64,000 bases of DNA, taken from Rhodococcus rhodochrous (lineage in GTDB: Bacteria; Actinomycetota; Actinomycetes; Mycobacteriales; Mycobacteriaceae). The translations under genes and the position numbers were made by a program. Location: positions 2,480,001 through 2,544,000 of the forward strand of contig NZ_CP027557.1 of assembly GCF_014854695.1 (NCBI RefSeq), written 5' to 3'. The notes under the pieces were generated by a model that saw only the letters and a program-made list of their open reading frames with translations, was not told the DNA's origin and made no database searches. Below are positions 1 to 9,726 of the stretch, piece by piece. Numbering within the stretch: position 1 is the first letter of the stretch; every line of letters starts with the position of its first letter.

Positions 1-117
1 ACGGCGGAGAAGATCTTCGCGAAGTACTTCGGTGGCGATCCCTGGGTGGCACGGGAGAACCCCGTGTCGTCGATCGACGACCGCGTCACCGCTGCTGTGA
101 TCGAACGGGGTATCTGA
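1..117 (+). CDS. C-terminal fragment of an unidentified protein
   Basis: The window opens inside a reading frame that runs 38 codons to a TGA at 115-117. The visible tail contains FAKYFGGDPW and ends IDDRVTAAVIERGI, with the alternating GC-rich third positions of a real gene. The start and most of the protein lie outside the window, so no family can be assigned. It is transcribed away from whatever lies upstream and towards the pentose phosphate operon, which runs on the opposite strand. No clear terminator hairpin with a T tract follows the stop. Confidence 0.6.
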   Translation, partial: TAEKIFAKYFGGDPWVARENPVSSIDDRVTAAVIERGI

Positions 118-239
118 CGGCTCGATCCCGGATCGGAACGGTCGATTTCGTCCCGAGTGGAACCGTCGGGCGTCCTGGCGCGTCGAACGAGACAGAGGGC
201 CGTGACGACAGCGGTCCACGACGGGAGGAGCTCACCGGC

Positions 240-440
240 ATGGACCCACGAACGGTGCGATGTGTCCCGGGTCGATCACCACTGCGCGCGTTGCGCTCGA
301 CGGCAGGGCCGCGTTCGATGAATCGGATGCGGTGCGTGCGAACCGGTCTCGACGACCATGGCGTCGACGAATCCTCCGGAAATCCACGGGCGGAGACGGA
401 CGAGGCCGACGATCCCGACTTCGACGGCGCCGGCGCGTGA
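240..440 (+). CDS. Possible small hypothetical protein (66 aa)
   Basis: A 66-codon frame begins with ATG at 240, preceded by a good ribosome binding site (GGGAGG, about 8 nt upstream). The second half is acidic (ends EADDPDFDGAGA); the first half is arginine-rich and does not look like a folded domain. I recognise no family. The only other content of the 118-463 stretch would be unassigned intergenic DNA between the fragment at 1-117 and the remnant at 464. The SD is the main argument for a gene; the poor codon pattern of the first half argues against it. Confidence 0.25.
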   Translation: MDPRTVRCVPGRSPLRALRSTAGPRSMNRMRCVRTGLDDHGVDESSGNPRAETDEADDPDFDGAGA

Positions 441-463
441 CGGCCGGATCGCCGGTCACGGCG

Positions 464-617
464 TCAGGATGCCACCGTCACGTCGGCGATGCGACCGGAG
501 AAGTCACCGAGGTCGCGCACGGCGGCCTGCCAGCCGGCGAGCGCCTCGTCGAGAGTGCCGGTGACGGTGCGGCCCACACCCGACGAGAACGTGCCGTCGG
601 CCTGTCTGTTCGGTCAT
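464..617 (-). pseudogene. Frame-disrupted small ORF downstream of pgl
   Basis: An ATG at 617 overlaps the pgl stop as ATGA, the usual translational-coupling arrangement, and gives MTEQTG before the frame turns into arginine-rich nonsense. One base away, the frame that is in phase with pgl reads protein-like sequence to a TGA at 464-466, including TLDEALAGWQAAVRDLG and ending RIADVTVAS. Joining the two with a single-base shift near 600 would give a protein of about 50 residues. A GTG start inside the downstream frame (around 580) is the alternative. The product is not recognised. Either the gene is decayed, or the assembly has a one-base error, or a short protein starts at the GTG. Confidence 0.4.
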
Positions 618-1375
618 GAGGCCGGGAGTTGCGCTGCGGCAGCCGGATCGAGGAACCACACGGTGCGTTCGGTGCCGCGGGCACCGGCGGAGGGGACGTC
701 CTCCGGTGCGGCGCCGCCCACAGCCGCTGCGACGGCCTCCGCCTTGGCATCACCGGTGACCAGCAACCAGACCTGCCGCGCCCGCTGCACGGCAGGCAGC
801 GTCAGCGTCACCCGCGCCGGCGGCGGTTTCGGGGAGTCGTCGACACCCACCACGAAACGCTCGGACTCGCGCACCGCGTCGGTGTGGGGAAACAGCGAAT
901 TGATGTGTCCCTCACCGCCCATGCCGAGCAGGTGCACGTCGAAGACCGGTGCGGTGCCGTCGGGGGAGTGCGCCGCGAGGAGTTCGGTGTACCGCTGGGC
1001 CGAGTCCTGCGGTGTGCTGCACCCGTCCTCGCCGAGCGCCGGCATGGTGTGGATGCGGGCCGGGTCGATCGGCACGTGGTCGAGCAGAGCCTCGCGGGCC
1101 TGCACCTCGTTGCGATCCGGATCGCCGGGCGGCAGGAAACGCTCGTCGCCGAAGTAGACGTTCACCGCCGACCAGTCGATGGCGCCCTGGTCGCGCCGCA
1201 CGTTCTCGAGCATCGCGATACCGGTACCGCCGCCGGTCAGCACGACGTGGGCCTGCACCCGCTCGCGCTGCGCGGCGACGACGGCATCGACGAAGGCGGA
1301 CGCCGCGGCGCGGGCGACCTCGTCGGCGTCGGCGAAACGCCGGATCTCGGACGGAGTGCGGACCGTGTCAGACAT
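614..1375 (-). CDS. pgl: 6-phosphogluconolactonase
   Basis: Hydrolyses 6-phosphoglucono-δ-lactone to 6-phosphogluconate, the second oxidative step of the pentose phosphate pathway, in the cytosol. The 253-residue length is normal for the family. A glycine-rich sugar-phosphate loop (LTGGGTG, 46-52), the GDERF motif (76-80) and the LGMGGEGHINSLFP segment (about 150-163) are all present, the last containing the conserved catalytic histidine region. The ATG at 1375 overlaps the end of opcA by 8 nt, so the two are translationally coupled. It is the last intact gene of the tkt-tal-zwf-opcA-pgl operon and follows zwf directly in the pathway. The same order is found in M. tuberculosis (devB, Rv1445c). 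Confidence 0.95.
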   Translation of the reverse strand: MSDTVRTPSEIRRFADADEVARAAASAFVDAVVAAQRERVQAHVVLTGGGTGIAMLENVRRDQGAIDWSAVNVYFGDERFLPPGDPDRNEVQAREALLDHVPIDPARIHTMPALGEDGCSTPQDSAQRYTELLAAHSPDGTAPVFDVHLLGMGGEGHINSLFPHTDAVRESERFVVGVDDSPKPPPARVTLTLPAVQRARQVWLLVTGDAKAEAVAAAVGGAAPEDVPSAGARGTERTVWFLDPAAAAQLPAS

Positions 1376-2276
1376 AATCCACCTTCGGCAGGGCCGACAA
1401 CGCGGCTTCGTAGACTTCGTCGGGATCGAGGCGACGCAGTTCCTCGGCGAGACATTCGGCCGAGTTCCGGCGTGCCAGGCTGATCAGCGAATCGGGCTTG
1501 TGAGTGCGTTCGAGGGTCGCCACGCGACCTTCCTGCGGGCGTTCCAGGGCGATCGTCTGCGACGCCGTGCGCAGTTCCACCCTCAGCTCGCCGACGGATC
1601 GTTCGACGGGGCAGTCGAGGCGGCTCGCGAGCCAGCCCGCGATCAGATCGACGGCCGGTTCGGTCCGCAGACCCGACACGCGCGCCGAGAGCACCGGCTC
1701 GTAGGGCGGCTGATCGAGTGCCGAGACCAGCAGGGCCCGCCAGTAGGTGATGCGAGCCCAGGCCAGATCCGTGTCGCCCGGCCGGTAACCGGACAGGCGG
1801 GTCGCGAGATCGGCACGCGGGTCGTCGGAGTTGGTCACGTCGGTGATGCGGCGGACGGCGAGGCGTCCCACCGGGTCCTCGGCCGGGACCGCGGGGGCCT
1901 GGTTGGGCCACCACGCAACGACGGGGGTGTCCGGCAGCAGGAACGGCACCACGACCGACTCCTGATGTTCACCGAGTTCGCCGTGCAGGGCGAGGATCAA
2001 CGCCTCGGAGGCGCCCGCTTCACCGGCGACCCGGATCTCCGCGTCGAGCCGTGATGGGCCGTCCTGCCGGCCGCGACCGACCACGATGACGCGGCAGGGA
2101 TGTTCCTTCGACGCCTCGGTGGCGGCCGTGATCGCGGCGTCGAGACCCCGCGCATCGCCGGCGCACACGATGAACGTGAGAACACGTCCCTGCGTGACCA
2201 TTCCGCTCGACCGCCGCAGCTCCACCAGCTTGCGGCTGATGGCGTTGGCGGAGGTGTTGCGCAACTGGAGCCTCAC
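1368..2276 (-). CDS. opcA: Glucose-6-phosphate dehydrogenase assembly protein OpcA
   Basis: OpcA is the actinobacterial and cyanobacterial partner needed for assembly or redox activation of glucose-6-phosphate dehydrogenase. The 302-residue product begins VRLQLRNTSANAISRKL and has the family's N-terminal region (SGMVTQGRVLTF) and the central VVAWWPNQAP segment. I start it at GTG 2276, which overlaps the zwf stop as GTGA; an in-frame ATG 12 nt upstream is possible but lies inside zwf. It sits between zwf and pgl, the universal neighbourhood of this family. It has no catalytic motif of its own and no signal peptide. Corresponds to Rv1446c. Confidence 0.93.
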   Translation of the reverse strand: MRLQLRNTSANAISRKLVELRRSSGMVTQGRVLTFIVCAGDARGLDAAITAATEASKEHPCRVIVVGRGRQDGPSRLDAEIRVAGEAGASEALILALHGELGEHQESVVVPFLLPDTPVVAWWPNQAPAVPAEDPVGRLAVRRITDVTNSDDPRADLATRLSGYRPGDTDLAWARITYWRALLVSALDQPPYEPVLSARVSGLRTEPAVDLIAGWLASRLDCPVERSVGELRVELRTASQTIALERPQEGRVATLERTHKPDSLISLARRNSAECLAEELRRLDPDEVYEAALSALPKVDYV

Positions 2277-3814
2277 GGACGCCTCCATTCCCGGCCGGTA
2301 CGCCGCAGCATCTCGTCGGCCGAATGAGGACCCCAGGTGCCGGACTCGTAGGGCTCCGGTCGCCCGTTCGCCGCCCAGTGCTCGAGCACCGGATCGAGGA
2401 TCTTCCAGGACAATTCGACTTCCTCGTCCACCGGGAACAGTGACGGGACGCCGAGGAGCACGTCGAGGATCAGCCGCTCGTAGGCCTCGGGGGAGGAGAC
2501 CGTGAACGCCTGGCCGTAACTGAAGTCCATGTTCACGTCCCGGACCTCCATCTCGGAGCCGGGAACCTTCGAGCCGAAGCGCATCGTGATGCCCTCGTCG
2601 GGCTGCACGCGGATCACCAGCGCGTTCTGACCGAGCTCCTCGGTCATGGTCTTGTCGAACGGCAGGTGCGGGGCCCGCTTGAAGACCACTGCGATCTCGG
2701 TGACGCGACGGCCGAGACGCTTGCCGGTGCGCAGGTAGAAGGGCACACCCGCCCAGCGGCGGGTGTCGACCTCGAGGGTGATGGCCGCGTACGTCTCGGT
2801 GGTCGAATCTGCCGCGAAACCCTTCTCCTCGAGCAGGCCGACGACCTTCTCGCCGCCCTGCCACCCGGAGGCGTACTGGCCGCGCGCGGTGGTCTCGTCG
2901 AACGGCTCGGCCGGCCGGGTCGCCGACAGCACCTTGATCTTCTCCGCGTGCAGTTCCGATGCCGCGAAGCTCACCGGCTCCTCCATCGCGGTGAAGGCGA
3001 GCAGCTGCAGGAGGTGGTTCTGGATGACGTCGCGCGCCGCGCCGATGCCGTCGTAGTAGCCGGCGCGACCACCGAGGCCGATGTCCTCGGCCATCGTGAT
3101 CTGCACGTGGTCGACGTAGTGCGCGTTCCACACCGGCTCGAACATCTGGTTCGCGAACCGCAACGCGAGGATGTTCTGGACCGTCTCCTTGCCGAGATAG
3201 TGATCGATGCGGAAGACGGATTCCTCGGAGAACACCTCACCGACAACCGAATTGAGTTCGCGCGCACTCTCGAGGTTGTGCCCGAACGGCTTCTCGATCA
3301 CGACGCGGCTCCACGAGCCGTTGCGTTGTGCGGCCAGACCCGAACGCGACAGCTGCCCGCACACCACGGGGAAGGCGTCCGGGGGGACCGAGAGGTAGAA
3401 CGCGTGGTTGCCACCCGTACCGCGCTCGCGGTCGAGCTTCTCGAGGGTCGTCGCGAGTTCCGCGAACGCCGCATCGTCGTCGAAGGTGCCCTGCACGAAG
3501 CGGATCCCCTCCGCGAGGCGCTGCCAGACCTCCTCGCGGAAGGGGGTACGCGAATGCTCACGCACCGCGTCGTGGACCACCTGACCGAAATCCTCGTCGG
3601 CCCAGTCCCTCCGGGCGAAACCGACGAGCGCGAATCCGGGCGGCAGGAGGCCGCGGTTGGCGAGATCGTAGACGGCGGGCATCAACTTGCGCCGGGCCAG
3701 ATCGCCGGTCACGCCGAAGATCACCAGCGCGCACGGGCCGGCGATACGGGGCAGTCTGCGATCTCTGTTGTCCCGGAGCGGATTCACCCACTCCGCCGCA
3801 CCGGATTCGGGCAC
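2273..3814 (-). CDS. zwf: Glucose-6-phosphate 1-dehydrogenase
   Basis: Oxidises glucose-6-phosphate to 6-phosphogluconolactone with NADP+, the entry and main control step of the oxidative pentose phosphate pathway. The 513-residue protein has the coenzyme motif GVTGDLARRKL (34-44), EKPFG (174-178) and the active-site signature RIDHYLGKE (202-210), and full family length. The GTG at 3814 is chosen because it lies 3 nt before the tal stop and restores the normal N-terminus; the open frame upstream of it runs through tal. Tightly packed between tal and opcA, so co-translated. Probably the main NADPH source for the lipid and mycolate synthesis encoded elsewhere in the window. Corresponds to zwf2 (Rv1447c). 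Confidence 0.96.
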   Translation of the reverse strand: MPESGAAEWVNPLRDNRDRRLPRIAGPCALVIFGVTGDLARRKLMPAVYDLANRGLLPPGFALVGFARRDWADEDFGQVVHDAVREHSRTPFREEVWQRLAEGIRFVQGTFDDDAAFAELATTLEKLDRERGTGGNHAFYLSVPPDAFPVVCGQLSRSGLAAQRNGSWSRVVIEKPFGHNLESARELNSVVGEVFSEESVFRIDHYLGKETVQNILALRFANQMFEPVWNAHYVDHVQITMAEDIGLGGRAGYYDGIGAARDVIQNHLLQLLAFTAMEEPVSFAASELHAEKIKVLSATRPAEPFDETTARGQYASGWQGGEKVVGLLEEKGFAADSTTETYAAITLEVDTRRWAGVPFYLRTGKRLGRRVTEIAVVFKRAPHLPFDKTMTEELGQNALVIRVQPDEGITMRFGSKVPGSEMEVRDVNMDFSYGQAFTVSSPEAYERLILDVLLGVPSLFPVDEEVELSWKILDPVLEHWAANGRPEPYESGTWGPHSADEMLRRTGREWRRP

Positions 3815-3816
3815 GT

Positions 3817-4962
3817 TCAGCCCTCCGCGCCCGGCGCGTGAGCCGCGAGCTGTTCCGCCGTCGCCGCGAGCAGGTCCTTCCACGACACGACGAACTTCTC
3901 CACACCCTCGTCCTCGAGCTTGCGGAAGACGTCGGGGAGGTCCACACCGACCGATGCCAGCGCGTCGAAGACCTGCTGGGAGGCGGCGATGTTGCGGGTG
4001 ACGGTGTCGCCCGTGACCTCACCGTGGTCGGCGACAGCCTCGAGGGTCTTCTCCGGCATCGTGTTCACGGTGTTCGGCGCGACCAGCTCGGTGACGTAGA
4101 GGGTGTCCGGGTAATCGGGGTTCTTCACACCCGTCGACGCCCACAGCGCACGCTGGGGAACGGCACCCGCCTCGGCGAGCTGCTCGAACCGCGTTCCGCC
4201 CTCGAACGCGCGCTGGTAGGCGGCGTACGCGAGTCGCGCGTTGGCGAGACCGGCCTTGCCGCGCAGAGCCAGCGCCTGGTCGGTGCCGATCTCCTCGAGG
4301 CGCGGGTCGATCTCGGTGTCGACACGCGAGACGAAGAACGACGCGACCGAGCGGATCTTCGACAGGTCGTGACCGGATGCCTTCGCCGCGGTCAGGCCGT
4401 CGAGGTAGGCCTCGATGACCCGCTCGTAACGCTCGACCGAGAAGATCAGCGTGACGTTGACGCTGACACCCTCACCGATCACCCGGGCGATGGCCGGCAG
4501 ACCCGCCACCGTCGCCGGGATCTTGATGAACAGGTTCGGGCGGTCGACGATGCGCCACAGCTCGAGTGCCTGCTGGACGGTCTCGTCCGTCTTGTGCGCC
4601 AGACGCGGATCGACCTCGATCGACACCCGTCCGTCGAGGCCGTCCGTCGCCTCGAACACCGGCGCGAGGACGTCGCAGGCCGCGCGCACGTCGTCGGTGG
4701 TGACGGTGCGGATCGCCTCGGTGGCGTCGGCACCGGCCGCGGCGAGATCGCGGATCTGCGCGTCGTAGGCATGGCCCTTCGACAGGGCGGCCTGGAAGAT
4801 CGACGGGTTGGTCGTCACACCCACGACACTGCGGGTCGCGACGAGCTCGGCGAGCTTGCCGGAGTCGATGAGGTCGCGGGACAGGTCGTCCAGCCACACC
4901 GAGACACCCTGGGCGGACAGTTCGGCCAGCGCAGCGTTCTGCGTGGAGGTCTGCTGGGTCAT
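3817..4962 (-). CDS. tal: Transaldolase
   Basis: Transfers a dihydroxyacetone unit between sedoheptulose-7-phosphate and glyceraldehyde-3-phosphate in the non-oxidative pentose phosphate pathway. The 381-residue length and the sequence are those of the long actinobacterial (TalB subtype 2) form. Visible motifs are [10 protein letters not shown] (48-57) and NLFIKIPAT (143-151), in which K147 is the Schiff-base lysine, plus the C-terminal VSWKDLL. It lies 4 nt downstream of tkt and 2 nt upstream of the zwf start, inside the operon. No fusion to glucose-6-phosphate isomerase is present, unlike the bifunctional proteins of some actinomycetes. Confidence 0.96.
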   Translation of the reverse strand: MTQQTSTQNAALAELSAQGVSVWLDDLSRDLIDSGKLAELVATRSVVGVTTNPSIFQAALSKGHAYDAQIRDLAAAGADATEAIRTVTTDDVRAACDVLAPVFEATDGLDGRVSIEVDPRLAHKTDETVQQALELWRIVDRPNLFIKIPATVAGLPAIARVIGEGVSVNVTLIFSVERYERVIEAYLDGLTAAKASGHDLSKIRSVASFFVSRVDTEIDPRLEEIGTDQALALRGKAGLANARLAYAAYQRAFEGGTRFEQLAEAGAVPQRALWASTGVKNPDYPDTLYVTELVAPNTVNTMPEKTLEAVADHGEVTGDTVTRNIAASQQVFDALASVGVDLPDVFRKLEDEGVEKFVVSWKDLLAATAEQLAAHAPGAEG

Positions 4963-4966
4963 CGGA

Positions 4967-7090
4967 TCATCCCTTCACTCGGGTCAGCGAGCGACGCGCG
5001 GCGTCGACGACGGCCTCGGCAGTGATGCCGAACTCGCGGTACAGGGTCTTGTAGTCGGCGGAGGCGCCGTAGTGCTCGAGCGAGACCGGCTCACCGGCGT
5101 CGCCGATGAGGCGGTACCACGGCATCGCGAGACCGGCCTCGACGGACACGCGGGCGCGCACCGACGGGGGCAGCACCTCGTCGCGGTAGGCCTGGTCCTG
5201 CTCGAGGAACCGGTCGAGCACCGGCACGGAGACGACGCGGGTGGCCACACCGTCGGCCTCGAGGGTCTCGCGGGCGGCGACGGCGAGCTGGACCTCGGAA
5301 CCGGTCGCGAGGATCACGACCTCCGGGGTGCCCGACGAGGCCTCGGCCAGGATGTAGGCGCCGCGGGCGACACCCTCGGCGGCCTTCTCCCGCGTGCCCT
5401 CGAGCACCGGCACGTTCTGACGGGTCAACGCCAGGGCGGTCGGGCCGGTGCGGTTCTCCAGCGCGGCCTTCCACGCGAACGACGTCTCGTTGGCGTCGGC
5501 CGGGCGGATCACGGCGAGATTCGGGATCGCGCGCAGCGCCGCGAGGTGCTCGATCGGCTGGTGCGTCGGGCCGTCCTCACCGAGACCGATCGAGTCGTGC
5601 GTCCACACGTAGATCGCCGGGGTCTGCATGAGGGCCGCGAGACGCACCGCGGGCCGCATGTAGTCGGAGAAGACGAGGAAGGTGCCGCCGTAGGGGCGGG
5701 TCGGGCCGTGCAGGGCGATGCCGTTGAGGATCGATCCCATCGCATGCTCGCGGACACCGAAGTGCAGGGTGCGTCCGTAGGGCTGCGCGTTCCAGTCCTT
5801 CGTGGAGATCGACTCGGGACCGAAGGAGTCGGAACCGGGGATAGTCGTGTTGTTGCTGCCGGCGAGGTCGGCGGAACCGCCCCACAGCTCGGGCAGCACC
5901 GGTCCGAGCGCGGCGAGGGCCTTGCCGGACGCCGAGCGGGTCGCGGGACCGCTCTCGGTGGGCTCGTAGGTCGGCAGCGCGTCGACCCAGCCCTCCGGGA
6001 ACTCACCGGCGTGCAGGCGGTCGAACAGTTCCTTGCGCTGCGGCTCGCGGGAGGCCCACGCGTCGAAGTCGGCCTGCCATGCGGCGCGTGCCTCGGTGCC
6101 GCGCGTCACCACCTGCCGGGCGTGCTCGATCACGGCCGGGTCGACGTCGAAGTTCTTCTCGGGGTCGAAACCGAGGATCTTCTTGATCTCGGCGACCTCG
6201 TCGGCGCCGAGCGCGGCACCGTGCGCGTCGCCGCTGTTCATCTTCGTCGGCGCCGGGTAGCCGATGATCGTCCGGACGGAGATGAAGGACGGACGGTCGG
6301 TGACGGCCTTCGCGGCCTCGACGGCCTCGAGCAGCGCGGTGACGTTCTCGCCGCCCTCGACGGTCTGCACGTGCCAGCCGTATGCCTCGTAGCGCTTGGA
6401 GACGTCCTCACCGAGAGCGATCGCGGTGTCGTGCTCGATGGAGATCTTGTTGTCGTCGTAGAAGACGATCAGGTTGCCGAGCTGCTGGACACCGGCGAGC
6501 GAGGACGCCTCGGAGGTCACGCCCTCCTCGATGTCGCCGTCGGAGGCGATCACGTACACGTAGTGGTCGAACGGGCTCGAGCCGGCGGGCGCCTCGGGAT
6601 CGAACAGACCGCGCTCGCGGCGGGCGGCCATCGCCATACCCACGGCGGAGGCCAGACCCTGACCCAGCGGGCCGGTGGTCATCTCGACGCCGGCGGTGTG
6701 GCCGTACTCGGGGTGGCCCGGGGTGAGCGAACCCCACGTGCGCAGCGCTTCGAGGTCGGCGAGCTCGAGTCCGTAGCCGGACAGGTACAGCTGGGTGTAC
6801 AGCGTCAGGCTCGAATGTCCGCACGAGAGCACGAAGCGGTCGCGGCCGACCCACTCGGGGTCGGTCGGATCGTGGCGCATCACACGCTGGAAGAGGGTGT
6901 ACGCGAGGGGAGCGAGGCTCATCGCGGTACCGGGATGCCCGTTTCCGACCTTCTGCACGGCGTCGGCGGCGAGCACGCGCGCGGTGTCGACGGCCTTGGT
7001 GTCCAGGTCGGTCCAGTCGGCAGGATGCGCAGGCTGGGTGAGGGTGCGGATCTCGTCTGTGATCGACACGAGCTTGAAGTCTCCTGACAT
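4967..7090 (-). CDS. tkt: Transketolase
   Basis: Thiamine-diphosphate enzyme that moves two-carbon ketol units between sugar phosphates in the pentose phosphate pathway. The 707-residue protein is full length: [11 protein letters not shown] (49-59) marks the N-terminal PP domain, SDGDIEEG (183-190) is the start of the ThDP motif, and [13 protein letters not shown] belongs to the pyrimidine-binding domain. It is the first gene of the minus-strand operon and is divergent from ctaB across about 190 bp, where the operon promoter must lie. The same arrangement, tkt next to ctaB, occurs in mycobacteria. Acts as a homodimer in the cytosol. Confidence 0.97.
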   Translation of the reverse strand: MSGDFKLVSITDEIRTLTQPAHPADWTDLDTKAVDTARVLAADAVQKVGNGHPGTAMSLAPLAYTLFQRVMRHDPTDPEWVGRDRFVLSCGHSSLTLYTQLYLSGYGLELADLEALRTWGSLTPGHPEYGHTAGVEMTTGPLGQGLASAVGMAMAARRERGLFDPEAPAGSSPFDHYVYVIASDGDIEEGVTSEASSLAGVQQLGNLIVFYDDNKISIEHDTAIALGEDVSKRYEAYGWHVQTVEGGENVTALLEAVEAAKAVTDRPSFISVRTIIGYPAPTKMNSGDAHGAALGADEVAEIKKILGFDPEKNFDVDPAVIEHARQVVTRGTEARAAWQADFDAWASREPQRKELFDRLHAGEFPEGWVDALPTYEPTESGPATRSASGKALAALGPVLPELWGGSADLAGSNNTTIPGSDSFGPESISTKDWNAQPYGRTLHFGVREHAMGSILNGIALHGPTRPYGGTFLVFSDYMRPAVRLAALMQTPAIYVWTHDSIGLGEDGPTHQPIEHLAALRAIPNLAVIRPADANETSFAWKAALENRTGPTALALTRQNVPVLEGTREKAAEGVARGAYILAEASSGTPEVVILATGSEVQLAVAARETLEADGVATRVVSVPVLDRFLEQDQAYRDEVLPPSVRARVSVEAGLAMPWYRLIGDAGEPVSLEHYGASADYKTLYREFGITAEAVVDAARRSLTRVKG

Positions 7091-7281
7091 GGGTGTACGG
7101 GGTCCCGGCGGGTGGAAGTCGGCCCGCGCGCTACTTCAGACTAGTGCGCTGCTCCGAACGGGTCGATTCGGTCCGGGCAACGGTCCGGTCTACCATCGTT
7201 CGTAGTAGAGGAGCGTCCGGAACCGGGCGACCGTGAACGGGCGAAACGAAGGTGCGGATCCGCGTGGGACAAGGAGACAGT
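7091..7281. promoter_or_regulatory. Divergent tkt/ctaB promoter region
   Basis: The 191 bp between the divergent tkt and ctaB genes must hold both promoters. For ctaB, TACCAT at 7191-7196 is a fair −10 box with an approximately 80-nt leader before the GTG at 7282. For tkt, TAGTCT read on the minus strand near 7140 is a candidate −10. Neither −35 is convincing. I see no long inverted repeat that would mark an operator. Confidence 0.35.
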
Positions 7282-8259
7282 GTGCGGGCAGGGCGACGGC
7301 CGGGAGGACACGGCTTCGGCGCCCCCGAAGCGCCGAGCGCCCCGCGCCCCGACACCGCGTGGGGCCGGATCTCCGGCACCGTCCTCGCCTACATCGCGTT
7401 GACCAAGCCGCGGGTGATCGAACTCCTGCTGGTCGCGACCATTCCCGCGATGCTGTTCGCCGACCGCGGCAACGTCGACATCGTGCTCATCCTGAGCACC
7501 CTGTTCGGCGGCTGGATGGGGGCGGCGAGCGCCAACTCGCTCAACTGCGTCGTCGACGCCGACATCGACAAGGTGATGAAACGCACGGCGTTGCGTCCTC
7601 TTGCCCGGCAGACGGTGCCGACGCGTAACGCCTTCGTCTTCGGCATGGTGCTCGGGATCGCGTCGTTCGCGTGGCTGTGGTGGCGGGCGAATCTGCTGGC
7701 CGGACTGTTGGTCGTGGCGACGATCGCGTTCTACGTGCTCGTGTACACGATGGTGCTCAAACGCCGAACCTGGCAGAACGTGGTCTGGGGCGGGGCTGCC
7801 GGATGTATGCCCGTGATGGTCGGCTGGGCCGCCGTGACGGGTTCGCTGAGCTGGGAACCCATCGTGTTGTTCCTGGTCATCTTCTTCTGGACGCCGCCGC
7901 ACACCTGGGCGCTCGCGATGCGTTACAAGGAGGACTACAAGGCCGCCGGCGTGCCGATGTTGCCGGTCATCGCCACCGAGCAGCACGTCACCAAGCAGAT
8001 CGTGTTCTACACGTGGGCGACCGTGATCGCGACGCTGGTGATCGTCCCGGCCGCCGGTGTGATCTACGCGGCTGTTGCGCTGCTCGCGGGTGCCTGGTTC
8101 CTGATCGTCGCGCACCAGCTGTTCAACAGCGTGCGCGGTGGGGCGTCGGTCAAGCCGCTCAAGCTGTTCCTGCAGTCCAACAACTACCTCGCGGTGGTGT
8201 GCCTGGGCCTGGCGATCGACTCCGTGCTCGCTCTGCCGACGATCGGCTCGTACTTCTGA
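7282..8259 (+). CDS. ctaB: Protoheme IX farnesyltransferase (heme O synthase)
   Basis: Attaches a farnesyl group to protoheme IX to make heme O, the precursor of the heme A used by cytochrome aa3 oxidase. The 325-residue membrane protein has about nine hydrophobic segments, the prenyl-diphosphate motif [14 protein letters not shown] in the first cytoplasmic loop and the second conserved loop [19 protein letters not shown] 7282 is preferred over an in-frame GTG at 7252 because AAGGAG ends 5 nt upstream of it. The partner enzyme CtaA is encoded 1.5 kb away on the other strand. A strong hairpin directly after the stop ends the transcript. Confidence 0.95.
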   Translation: MRAGRRPGGHGFGAPEAPSAPRPDTAWGRISGTVLAYIALTKPRVIELLLVATIPAMLFADRGNVDIVLILSTLFGGWMGAASANSLNCVVDADIDKVMKRTALRPLARQTVPTRNAFVFGMVLGIASFAWLWWRANLLAGLLVVATIAFYVLVYTMVLKRRTWQNVVWGGAAGCMPVMVGWAAVTGSLSWEPIVLFLVIFFWTPPHTWALAMRYKEDYKAAGVPMLPVIATEQHVTKQIVFYTWATVIATLVIVPAAGVIYAAVALLAGAWFLIVAHQLFNSVRGGASVKPLKLFLQSNNYLAVVCLGLAIDSVLALPTIGSYF

Positions 8260-8269
8260 TCTACGCTTC

Positions 8270-8309
8270 ACGACGAACGCCCCGGCCGATCGGCCGGGGC
8301 GTTCGTCGT
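8270..8309. terminator. Bidirectional terminator between ctaB and qor
   Basis: A perfect 18-bp stem (ACGACGAACGCCCCGGCC and its complement) closes on the 4-nt loop GATC. It lies in the 64-bp gap between two convergent genes, so it can serve both. The U tract is weak, as is usual in high-GC actinobacteria. Confidence 0.85.
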
Positions 8310-8323
8310 GTCGGGTCGGGAGA

Positions 8324-9289
8324 TCACGGGATCAGGACGATCGATCCGGTGGTCCGCCGTCCTTCGAGATCGGCGTGGGCGCGGGCGGCTTCGGCGAGGG
8401 GATAGCTCGCTCCCACCCGGAGCTTCAGCGACCCGTCGGCGAGCGCCGCGAGCACGTCGCCCGCCCGCCACAGCAGCTCCTCGCGGTCTCGGGTGTAGTG
8501 CACGAGGGTCGGCCGTGTGACGAACAGCGAACCCGCCGGGTTCAGCCGCTGCAGGTCGAAGGGCGGGACGGGTCCGCTCGCGGCGCCGAACAGTGCGACC
8601 GTGCCGCGCACGCGGACGGACGCGAGCGACGCCTCGAAGGTCGCGGCACCGACACCGTCGTAGGCCGCGGCCACCCCCTCACCATCGGTGAGCTCGCGCA
8701 CCTTCTCGGCGAGGTCGTCGCCGTAGCGCAGCACCTCCGCGGCGCCGGCCTCCCGCGACAGGGCCTCCTTCTCGTCGGAGGACACGGTGGTGATCACCCG
8801 CACGCCCTTCGCGACGGCGAGTTGCGTCAGGATCAGCCCCACACCCCCGGCACCGGCGTGGACGAGAACCGTCTCGCCGGGCTGTGCCGGGTGGACGGAG
8901 TTCAGCAGGTAGTGCGCGGTCATGCCCTGCAGGAGGACCGAAGCGGCCTGCTCGGCCGGCACCGAGTCCGGGACCGGCACGGCTACCTGCTCGCGGACGC
9001 GGACCAGTTCGGCGTACGAGCCGGGTGCATCGCACCACGACACCCGGTCGCCGACCGCCGTGTCCCGCACACCCTCGCCGACCGCGACGACCGTGCCCGT
9101 GCCCTCCGAGCCCGGGATGTACGGCAGCTCCGTGCCGTAGAGGCCGGTGCGGAAGTAGGTGTCGATGAAGTTGACGCCGATCGCGTCGGTGCGGACCAGC
9201 AGCTCACCCGGTCCGGGCGAGGGGTCGGGTCGTTCGACGGGGACGAGGACGTCGGGGCCTCCGTGCTGTGTCACTTCGATTGCGTGCAT
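8324..9289 (-). CDS. qor: NADPH:quinone oxidoreductase (zinc-free MDR family)
   Basis: Reduces quinones or related electrophiles with NADPH. The 321-residue product begins MHAIEVTQHGGPDVL and carries the family's GSEGTGTVVAVGEGV segment and the nucleotide-binding VHAGAGGVGLILTQLA. No zinc-ligand cysteine cluster is present, as in QOR-type members. The ATG at 9289 is chosen because the family consensus begins there; a GTG three codons earlier is possible. Only 23 bp separate it from the divergent gene at 9313, so the two promoters overlap each other's coding start. Corresponds to Rv1454c. Confidence 0.88.
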   Translation of the reverse strand: MHAIEVTQHGGPDVLVPVERPDPSPGPGELLVRTDAIGVNFIDTYFRTGLYGTELPYIPGSEGTGTVVAVGEGVRDTAVGDRVSWCDAPGSYAELVRVREQVAVPVPDSVPAEQAASVLLQGMTAHYLLNSVHPAQPGETVLVHAGAGGVGLILTQLAVAKGVRVITTVSSDEKEALSREAGAAEVLRYGDDLAEKVRELTDGEGVAAAYDGVGAATFEASLASVRVRGTVALFGAASGPVPPFDLQRLNPAGSLFVTRPTLVHYTRDREELLWRAGDVLAALADGSLKLRVGASYPLAEAARAHADLEGRRTTGSIVLIP

Positions 9290-9312
9290 AGCGCTCACAG
9301 TATTCTGCAGAC

Positions 9313-9654
9313 ATGAGCGTCGAAACACAGGTCGTGGCCGCACCGGCCGACATCGTCTCGTCCATCCGCAGCTTCGTCGCCGAGCACGGAGGTTCCGGGA
9401 AGGCAGTGCTGCAGCCGATCGGTCTGTCCGGCGTCCGGATCACCGTGGTCGCCGCCGACGGCACCCTCGGCGACCGCGTCGCGAAGGACCTCCCGACGGC
9501 GCGTGCCATCGTCGAGGAGATCCCCGACGTCACCGTCTCCGAGTGGGACCGCGAGGTCACCAGCATCGCCAACCCGCAGAAGGGTCACTGGGCGAAGATG
9601 GCCGGCTGGGTGGCACGCCAGACGAAGTTCCCGAAGGCCCGCAACGAGCGCTGA
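9313..9654 (+). CDS. Conserved hypothetical protein (113 aa)
   Basis: Small cytosolic protein with no signal peptide, membrane segment or metal motif. Its alternating hydrophobic pattern (VRITVVAADG, EIPDVTVSEWDREVT) suggests an α/β fold. The C-terminus is basic (KGHWAKMAGWVARQTKFPKARNER). I do not recognise the family. A −10-like TATTCT at 9301-9306 stands 6 nt before the ATG, so the mRNA is probably leaderless. It is divergent from qor and convergent with ctaA, with a strong shared hairpin after the stop. Codon use is like that of its neighbours, so it is a real gene. Confidence 0.75.
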   Translation: MSVETQVVAAPADIVSSIRSFVAEHGGSGKAVLQPIGLSGVRITVVAADGTLGDRVAKDLPTARAIVEEIPDVTVSEWDREVTSIANPQKGHWAKMAGWVARQTKFPKARNER

Positions 9655-9680
9655 CCGACCCGACACCCGTACGACGACAC

Positions 9681-9714
9681 GCGGCCCCTCTCCGGAAATC
9701 CGGGGAGGGGCCGC
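9681..9714. terminator. Bidirectional terminator between 9313 gene and ctaA
   Basis: A 16-bp stem with one G·U pair (GCGGCCCCTCTCCGGA against TCCGGGGAGGGGCCGC) and a 2-nt spacer, placed in the 72-bp gap between convergent genes. Confidence 0.8.
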
Positions 9715-9726
9715 GCCGTCGAACGG

